Below are positions 56,801 through 64,000 of a stretch of DNA of 64,000 nt, piece by piece; position 1 is the stretch's first letter, and each line of letters begins with the position of its first letter. Origin of the DNA: Apoderus coryli (Eukaryota; Arthropoda; Insecta; Coleoptera; Attelabidae). Position numbers and translations under genes: made by a program. Under the pieces are notes generated by a model. The model was not told where the DNA came from. It did not search any database and was given only the letters and a program-made list of their open reading frames with translations. The DNA lies in NCBI GenBank assembly GCA_911728435.2, contig OU452199.1:44347004-44411003 (forward strand), given 5' to 3'.

Positions 56801-57199
56801 AATGGCAAAAAATGCTTGAATTGTTTTCAGGAATCTCCAGTTTTCGTTTGTTGCAACCATAATGCATCACCCTGTACACTGTGGGAATATGTTCATATAA
56901 AGCATTTTGCTATTTGATTTACTAAAGTATCCATTACATAGTTGATTGTTAGAAGCAGGTAGGAAAACGGCAGGTTACCTACCCTGTTGTTTAGTCTTTT
57001 TATTGTCGAGTAACTGTGAATAATACTACTGTGAAATAGTTCTAAAGTTATATATGTTAACCTTACCTATATTGTGTGGATATGTACGGTAAACACTATG
57101 ATTTGTAAATCATCCAAAAAGCGCTGTACAAATATATCATTTCAGAGATTAGTTTATTTATGAGATTAGGCACCCATTTCGCTTGAAACACAATAATTC

Positions 57200-57415
57200 T
57201 TTTGTAAGATTTTGAAAAATATTCTAGCTTTCAATTTTCTGAAATAAGTGAATGTGATTTAAAAACTAGCATAAAAACTTTGAAGGCAGGGAAGTCTGTG
57301 GGTGTCGACCAGATTCCATCATATATTCTGATTTCTTGGTTGTACCATTACTGCATATATTTAACTTAAGCCTAAAGTCTAACGTTTTCCCCGAGGTTTT
57401 TCCTGATTAACTTAA
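57200..57415 (+). mobile_element. LINE reverse-transcriptase fragment
   Basis: The plus frame reads LKAGKSVGVDQIPSYIL, the RT fingers motif (K-x-GxDxIP), and a decayed NVFPEVF. Short remnant. Confidence 0.7.
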
Positions 57416-57643
57416 GACAGCAATTATTACAACAATACAGCGTGTAGAGTGGGGGAGAACTAAGTGATCGTTCATGCTCCTCTGACACCTACCGGTGTTG
57501 GAGGCGGTAGGGACGATGGGGCGGCCCTCTGTGTCTGTGTACATACTTTTCTTTCCTATATTTCTTCGAGTTGGGGACACAGACACAGGGAGAATTAACA
57601 TATGATTATCCATAAAAATAATGTACAATACAAGACAATAACG

Positions 57644-59090
57644 GGTCTGGTAAAGTTGGGGACCCACGGAATTTCGCAAAATTTTTTTTTTTACTTAAAA
57701 GCTCTATTGTAATAGAACACTTTTTCAAAAAAAAAATTATGGATAAAGCACTTTTGAAAGAGAAAAATGATTTTAAAAGTTGAATAAAACAAGACGTTCA
57801 CGCAACGCAGTAGTAAAAATACGCTAATAACATCACACAGTATTTACAGTGTTGCCAAGTGATTTTATTTTTACTGAGTTTTAAATATACTGCACTAGTA
57901 TTGTGTAATCGTACTTTAAAAACTGAAAGGAATAAATAAACAAAAATAAAAAAATTACCTATTTCACCACCTATAAATATTTAAATGGTCAAACTAATAC
58001 CTTAACTAAAATAAACCTAATTTAACCCAACTATCCAACCCAACATCATTCACCCACATTAACCTAACTACCCAACCCAATCTAACCACACTATCCCAAA
58101 CTAATCTAACCAAACTACCCCAATATAAGCACACTACCATAAACTAACCCCATATAACTCACCCAAACTAACCTACCTAACCCAACCCAATCTAACGGAA
58201 CTACCCCAATATAACTCACCCAAACTAACCTAACTACCCAACCCAACAAACGAAACTACCCCAATATAACTCACCCAAACTAACCTAACTACCCAACCCA
58301 ACAAACGAAACTACCCCAATATAACTCACCCAAACTAACCTAACTACCCAACCCAATCTAACGGAACTACCCCAATATAACTCACCCAAACTAACCTAAC
58401 TACCCAACAAACGAAACTACCCCAATATAACTCACCCAAACTAACCTAACTACCTAACCCAACCCACACTAGCGAAACTACCCCAATAGAACTCAGCCAA
58501 ACTAACCTAACTACCCAACCCAAGTAACAAAACTATCCAGCCCAACTATAATATTAATTTGAAACTAAGTAATCAGAGCGAATCCAGACTTAAACTACTT
58601 TCACTATAATCGCTAGAAGCAAATAAAATACTAACTTGTCTTAACTTGCAGAAAAATAATTTTTGCGCAAAAAAAACATTTGAACGAGTCGAATATATAT
58701 GGCAACATCGCATATAACCTCTATATTCTTGTTTGGTAGAATTGGTAAATGTAAATAAACTTGTAACACACTAACCCTATCTTAATATTTTAGCAAATTT
58801 ATTTTACTTAAAAAAGGGGTTTAATGTGGTCTGTGTGTCTTCAGTAGGAATTCTGTGGGTCATCAAGGTTACTAAATAGAAGAATACCCCATAAATAGTT
58901 TATATAAGCGGGTTATGGCGCTTTTTGTTCCAAAAGAAGCGAGGCATTTTAGATCTTTATTATTTATTTAAGAACAAAAAACTGTATGATCCATTGATTT
59001 TTTGGTTTAATTCATCTCTATTTAAGGTAAGCTTTATAAAAAGTTAAGAAAAAGTGTCAAATTCTGTGGGTCCCCAAGTTTACCAGAACC
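57644..59090. mobile_element. TIR element, about 1.45 kb, non-coding
   Basis: 31-32-bp ends are inverted copies (TTGGGGACCCAC core at 57656 and, inverted, near 59067). A subterminal copy of ATTCTGTGGGTC lies near 58850. No transposase is present; a minisatellite occupies the middle. Confidence 0.75.
58015..58545. repeat. CCTAA-rich minisatellite, about 55-bp period
   Basis: CTACCCCAAT recurs at 58201, 58256, 58311, 58367, 58417 and 58478. Units are nearly pure A/C/T with AACCTAACTACCCAACCC blocks and almost no G, giving strong strand asymmetry. More divergent units extend to both sides. Confidence 0.92.
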
Positions 59091-59258
59091 CAAAAAGGGT
59101 AATTACTTATTGTCAATATCAAGCTGATTTTATTAAAACTTCTAATTAATTAGTGATTATATGAAATTAGATACGGAAAACTAGGATAGTAGGTAGTTGT
59201 AGCAGCAGTGGTCCTACAATAGATCCCTAATTTTAATTAATTAATTAAGATCACTTAC

Positions 59259-59710
59259 CTAATTCAAATTGTTCACATCAAATTGTTGATACTCGGGTAC
59301 ATGATGATCATCTATTTTGTCACTAGCTGTAGTACCTATAGGTACTCCAATTAAACACTTAAACTTATTATTTCTCTTAAACAACACTTGAAATTACTAG
59401 CATTTCAGAAAGCACTATACGACCTTTATTGCATACTTTTACTAAATTAAACACTTTTACCACAACATAAGTTTTATTATTGATTTTTAAACTTAACAGT
59501 TAAAATCACATTCAAAATTTCGCACAATTGTCTTTCTCGAGAAATGTTTTATAAAAGTATCATTATTTATCCGGTAAAAAAGAAAACGGTATAACCACAC
59601 ATTTCAACAAACTCGAAGAACAAAACAGGTGGTCAACAACACTATATTTCCAACAGTTATTTAATTTATTAATTTAATTGCACCGCATTTTAATTCCCGT
59701 ACAACTGTTC
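59259..59710 (-). other. Possible 5' non-coding exon of the ENTREP-like gene
   Basis: A strong minus-strand donor (GTAAGTGATC) sits at 59258. Coding exon 1 needs an upstream spliced leader, and no nearer donor is obvious. The 5' limit is arbitrary. Weak support. Confidence 0.2.
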
Positions 59711-60957
59711 CTCGAGAGCATAGATCAGTAAATATCACGTTACGATTATTGACACTTAGATGGAAAGTATTTTCGTGTGAAATATTGTTGGTCGAAATTG
59801 ATAGGTATGTGTACAAAGATAGTTTGTTTCTTCTTGATACTTCTTCGTTTCGGTGTATAGGTATTGCGTTTTGTTACTGTAACTACCTACAGTACTTGGA
59901 TATTGGTACTGTCTTTGTCTGATCGACGTGTGTTTGAATGGGAAGGTGGGACAAGGACCTTGGTTGGCGTGGAATGTGCCCCGGAGAGTAGTAGTCGGTA
60001 TTTTTTCCGTACGAGGTACTATTGAATAGTTTTAGGTAACATTTCGTAATACTGCCAACTTATAAATAGACGATTGTCACGAGGTATTATTATTACAACT
60101 CACCAAGTCACCAAGATGTGTACTTAAGAAATTAAAAACACCACCGCAAAATAAATTATCTACATGTTTATAAGCTAGATCGGTAAAATTCTCATTACTG
60201 CTCTTATAAGTTGGTAAATATCTAAAAACAAGACAGTTGAGGTGTTTACTTGTGCCGAAACTACTAAAAAAGTTGAACAAATAATAATTACTAGGAGCAC
60301 ATAAAATTCAAATTTGCGCCATATTGTTTATCGTTTAGATTTCGTTAACAGCTGACATCTGACATGCATTCAATGTGACCAACCTTAAAAATTTAAAAAC
60401 CAAATGGTTTAAATCCATAGAAATCTTATATTATATATGTACTCTAGAATGCTAATTAAATCCAGCCGAATACCAAAAAGTGTAACGGGTATGCAGAGTT
60501 TTCACGATCTACGCATGCTCCTCAGTATCTTATTTTCAATACAGAGCTGCCATATTTAAAACTATTTTGTCGTTCGCCTTACAGAATTTATGCGACATAT
60601 CTGTTTTATAAATAAATCCATATGTTGCGTCATACGAAACTGCTTGACAAAATCAAATAATTAAATGTTATCGGTAAAATTGCATACTATTTAGTTTTCA
60701 GCAATATGAACGAAACATTTTTTTTCCAAATCTTATTAAATTTAGGAGATTTCGCAACAGCGTCTGTTTTCGCCAATGACGTTTCTCGTAGTGGGAATAT
60801 CTGTCAGAGTCGGCTTCACAACAATTCAGATAGGTTTTATAATGGAATTATGGTTTTATTCGTGGTATATTTTAATTGTTGATAGATATACATATTTGTG
60901 ATTAAAATTGTTTATAATATTTGTTATTTTGGTTTTAGTTCGTTTATTTAACAAACA
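59711..60957. other. No gene recognised
   Basis: A 67-codon minus frame (60077-60280) has no domain I know. It may include the ENTREP-like promoter, but nothing specific is visible. Confidence 0.3.
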
Positions 60958-61304
60958 ATGAGGTGTATAATGTTGTGGTGTAAAAATGAAGGTCTCATTC
61001 CTGTTATTAAATATTTTCAGTAAGTTATTGTTTCGGGTTTCTAACAGTATCAGTTTGAGTCAATATGATACCATTGACATGATACTCATTTTTAGCTTGA
61101 CAAAAAAAAGACATGATGTTTGGATGCGGGCATTGGGATCCTAGTACAGAAAATGTATGTGATGGGAATGTCATATGCAGTAAGCATTTCGCTGCAGAAG
61201 ATATCATTTGTAGAGAAGACGGCAAGAGGATCACCCTCGTACCCGATGCAGTTCCCAAACTTTTGTTGAAAAGAAGAGATTATGTAAATGAGAGTGGAAG
61301 TTAA
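60958..61304 (+). pseudogene. THAP-domain gene, two exons, frameshifted
   Basis: Exon 1 (60958-61019) encodes MRCIMLWCKNEGLIPVIKYF and ends at donor GTAAGT. Exon 2 starts at 61096 after TTTTTAG and continues HLTKKRHDVWMRALG, then hits TAG at 61142. A shifted frame resumes the domain: HWDPSTENVC, VICSKHF, ITLVPDAVPKLL. Together these are all parts of a THAP zinc finger (C-X4-C, W, C-X2-H, AVP). One indel between about 61100 and 61140 breaks it, near an A8 run. It may be a pseudogene or a sequencing error. THAP domains bind DNA in transcription factors and in P-element-like transposases. Confidence 0.7.
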
Positions 61305-61453
61305 ATTCTTAATCGTTTGATATCAAGACACTGTTTACTTAAAAGCAGTCTGTCAAAAATGCATGATATGTATGTCAAGAATATATTTCCTACGTTGTGT
61401 AGGTATACAAAGTTCCTTTGAATTCTGTTGTTAAACTGGAATATACTTAATTA

Positions 61454-61619
61454 TAGAATCCTCCATGAAATTGCTGAGAATAAAAGTTCTACCAACCATG
61501 ATTTGTCACAAAATACTATTGCGAGTAGTACGGATGATATGGAAGTAGTTTACATGGACACGGAAAATATTTGTGAAGTCAATGTTTCTTGCACCCCTTC
61601 TTTGAAGGCTGTAGAGAGG
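61454..61619 (+). CDS. Possible third exon of the THAP-like gene
   Basis: After acceptor AATTATAG a frame reads ILHEIAENKSSTNHDLSQNT and an acidic stretch, ending at donor GTAAGA (61620). The exon boundaries look real, but the link to exon 2 is not proven. Confidence 0.35.
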
Positions 61620-61622
61620 TAA

Positions 61623-62780
61623 GACGCCTAAGGTGGTTGTATAAACAAACAAATATTATATAATAATAAAATAAATAATTAGAATGCTCATGTCCTTAAG
61701 ATATTTTCCAGTATTAGAATTTTTACTTATTTCTCGTTTCTGCTTAGATTTATTATTATTGGGTTGTACCTGTTAGACAATAAAGTATTTAGATATTTAA
61801 TGTAATTTTTTATTTCTTAAATTCCTTTATTCCATTTTTTTATTTGAATGTTACCATATGGTAAAATTTAATTTTAAATATACCTATAACATAATAGTAA
61901 TATTACATTTAATCAAAGCCGGTCCTGTTGAAAAATAAGATACTGGTGATCATGCGCATTATGGACAGCTCTACACTTTTGGTTACATTTTTGTACTACG
62001 GGATTATCATTCTTTTGGTTCCTAAGGTTGGTGCTATTTGTTTTATCGATTTTCAATTTTAAGACTAAAGCGGAAAGAAGATCTAACCTAAAAACTATAT
62101 TAAAAGTTTGTTATGGTTCTGAAAAATAATATTATGGTACTTTTTAGTGGTTTCTTTCTGCAAGGTGCATATCAGTTGGGGACTCCTACGGAAACAAAGG
62201 GCTATGGTGTTCCATAGCTAACAATAAGGCTTATGGGAATTTCAGGAGAATTGAGAATACAGAGTAAAAAACAGAGAAGATAGCCCTTCAGTTAATTTCA
62301 GGGAAGGAGTGGAGAGTTCCATGACTTTTAATTAAGGTAAGTACTTACCTAATTAGAAGACGAAATATTTGAAATAACACTCTTGTCACTATCCCCCGTA
62401 TGTATTAGTTCATTTGTCTTTCCGTCTTCTCATAGTTTACTTTATTATGTGGGCATTTCTTCGTCGTGCATAGTTGCCAATTGAGTTGATAATTACCCTC
62501 TTGTCCAACCAGTTAATTCCGTAAAAATGCCGTTAAAATTTTTATGATCTTCACCATGTACCAGAGTGAATTTCCAGTGCCGATTTGTAACAAAGTGATA
62601 TATAAGGGGACAAATCTATTTTCTATGAACTTAGACAAGTCTCTTCGAGCCATTGATGATGTGTAACAATAATTATTGTTTGACATTTTTCCTAATAGTG
62701 ACTTTGCATTTTCTTGTCACTCAAATTTAACAGAATAGTCTGTTTCCTGCGTCAATTAAAAGTATTTTGTTGTGCGTATA
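61623..62780. other. Intergenic; COX4 promoter at its right end
   Basis: No domain-bearing frame. It contains the upstream region of COX4; no TATA box stands out near the start codon. Confidence 0.35.
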
Positions 62781-63632
62781 ATGTTATCAAGGTTCCTGAG
62801 ACAGTCAAGATTTGTTACAAACTACGTTAGTAGTCAGCGTTTCATGGGTTTTATGCATTACAATCGTGATCCATATTGGTTGGAGATAATAGGATATAGG
62901 GAAATGGTTGGGCATGGGATCAATGGGCTACCAATGTATATAGATCATCCCATGTTTCCTTTTCCAGCTATACGGTAAGAAAAAATATCTCCGACCTAGT
63001 TGAAGCTTTTTGTTTAAATGCTTGATATTTAGGTATACCCTTGTGTATATATTTTTTGTATCGATAGGTATAAGGAGACTACGCCGGAAATCGAGGCGCT
63101 CAACCAGAAACAGAAGGGCGATTGGCGTTTTTTAACCAAAGACGAGAAAAAGGCGTTGTATCGTGCGAATTTTTGTCAAACTTTTGCTGAATTTACACCA
63201 TCAGTTGCGAACTGGTTAGAAGTGTTTGGGTATACGTTGATGTTGTGTGGCGCAGGTAATAAAATATCCAGATTTTATTACTCTTATAATATCTTCATGA
63301 AATTCAATAGTTTTTTCACGCGATAAAATATTCCATTACTGTTTCCCAAAATTTATTATAAAAAATATATCACCCAAGAAGAAGGAAGCACTTATTATGT
63401 ATTTTCAGGTGTCTGGCTGTTTGTCTTTTTCCGTTTGATGCTTGATCATGATCTGCCAGAATCTTTTAAGCCTTCAAGAGTTCGAGCTCAATTGAGACGG
63501 CAAATTGATCTCCAAGTTAATCCAATTACGGGATTAGCGTCCAGATGGGATTATGAGAAGATGGATTGGAAGCAAAGAGGTTGGTGGTGGAATCCGGACA
63601 ACCCTTTTGTTAAATGCGATGACGATGAATAG
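62781..63632 (+). CDS. COX4: Cytochrome c oxidase subunit 4, mitochondrial
   Basis: Three exons in phase (62781-62974, 63068-63255, 63409-63632; introns 93 and 153 bp) give 201 residues. An Arg-rich, acid-free N-terminus (MLSRFLRQSRFVTNYVSSQR) is a mitochondrial presequence. The matrix domain follows (WRFLTKDEKKALYRANFCQT), then one membrane span encoded across the exon 2-3 junction, then the conserved VNPITGLASRWDYEKMDWK. COX4 is the nuclear-encoded regulatory subunit that helps start assembly of complex IV in the inner membrane. ATG 62781 is chosen because the upstream GTG is not a eukaryotic start. AATAAA at 63679 follows the stop. Confidence 0.97.
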
Positions 63633-63678
63633 AATTTGTTTTAATTAATCATATTATTCCGTTGTTTTTCAAGTTTAT

Positions 63679-63684
63679 AATAAA
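63679..63684 (+). terminator. COX4 polyadenylation signal
   Basis: AATAAA 47 nt after the stop codon. The remaining bases to 64000 show no gene. Confidence 0.7.
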
Positions 63685-64000
63685 ATAGTTAATACCATGT
63701 TTATTTGTTCATTTATTAATAATTAATTAATATTCAGCATACTTGATCCTGTTTCAAATAAAACTTAAAAATTACGCGTATATTCGAACTCGCCCAACAT
63801 TAGTCTCTTATAATTATTGTAAGAGTTGTTGAAAAATATTAAATCCTACTGGTACAGTGTATAATATAATATTCAGTTCCCACCAGTGGAGCAGCAAATA
63901 GCCTTATTTACCATATTTCTATCAATCTTTGGTCAATTAAAATAATTTAAATGAACATTGTGAGCAGTAATCTTAAGTTAAATTAGTTTAATCGGCTCAG

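Larger units (their letters stand above)
53176..56875. mobile_element. Outer TIR element containing a nested transposon cluster
   Basis: Inverted ends of about 70 bp (53176-53250 / 56800-56875) share CAGGGTGAT, TATGGTTGCAACAAA and GAAAACTGGAGATT. Its interior is filled by a Tc/mariner-type element with long arms, an RTE tail and a LINE. A TA follows the right end; the left flank is not TA. Confidence 0.75.

Noticed and set aside
57407..57679. 90-codon minus frame
   Set aside because: Overlaps a LINE fragment end and the TIR of another element; no domain.
58015..58545. Interstitial telomere
   Set aside because: The period is about 55 bp and CCTAA is only one word in it; there is no uniform TTAGG run.

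Overview
The window is nuclear DNA from an insect. It has spliced genes with introns of roughly 50-130 bp, AT-rich intergenic DNA, and many hAT, mariner/Tc, Jockey-type, RTE-type and Copia elements. The very short introns would suit a beetle, but that is a guess. Four host genes can be rebuilt exon by exon, each with consistent splice sites and reading phase: an HMG20-type HMG-box protein (4858-6212, minus), the exon-junction helicase eIF4A3 (8864-10634, minus), a large ENTREP/FAM189-like four-pass membrane protein (14 coding exons, 13457-52366, minus), and cytochrome c oxidase subunit 4 (62781-63632, plus). There is also a tRNA-Thr(CGT) at 52600-52671, an orphan THAP exon (6573-6649) and a frameshifted THAP-domain gene (60958-61304).

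Layout. 1-4.2 kb is transposon-rich and contains a hAT with an 8-bp target duplication that encloses two further inverted structures. 4.8-10.7 kb holds HMG20 and eIF4A3. 11.36-11.83 kb is a short hAT packed with TATCGATA-type motifs. 13.4-52.4 kb is the ENTREP-like gene. Its 17.2-kb intron between 34953 and 17764 contains about 12.5 kb of an 18-bp satellite (17912-34808). That satellite is interrupted at 30120-34545 by an intact Copia retrotransposon with indistinguishable 184-bp LTRs and a 5-bp target duplication made of satellite sequence. Other introns of the gene carry decayed LINE reverse transcriptases, mariner remnants, foldback palindromes and a minisatellite that grew inside a mariner copy. 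53-59 kb is another transposon nest. It includes a Tc/mariner-type element with 250-bp inverted arms and a TIR element with a CCTAA-rich minisatellite inside. 60.9-63.7 kb holds the THAP-like gene and COX4.

The host genes do not form a pathway. They are separate housekeeping or regulatory genes: chromatin repression, exon junction/mRNA decay, endosomal ubiquitin-ligase adaptor, and respiration. The most unusual element is the intronic 18-bp satellite. It has nested higher-order repeats, its main sequence variants fall at CpG sites, and it lies inside a conserved membrane-protein gene. The giant open frames it creates are best read as artefacts of a stop-free unit whose length is a multiple of three.
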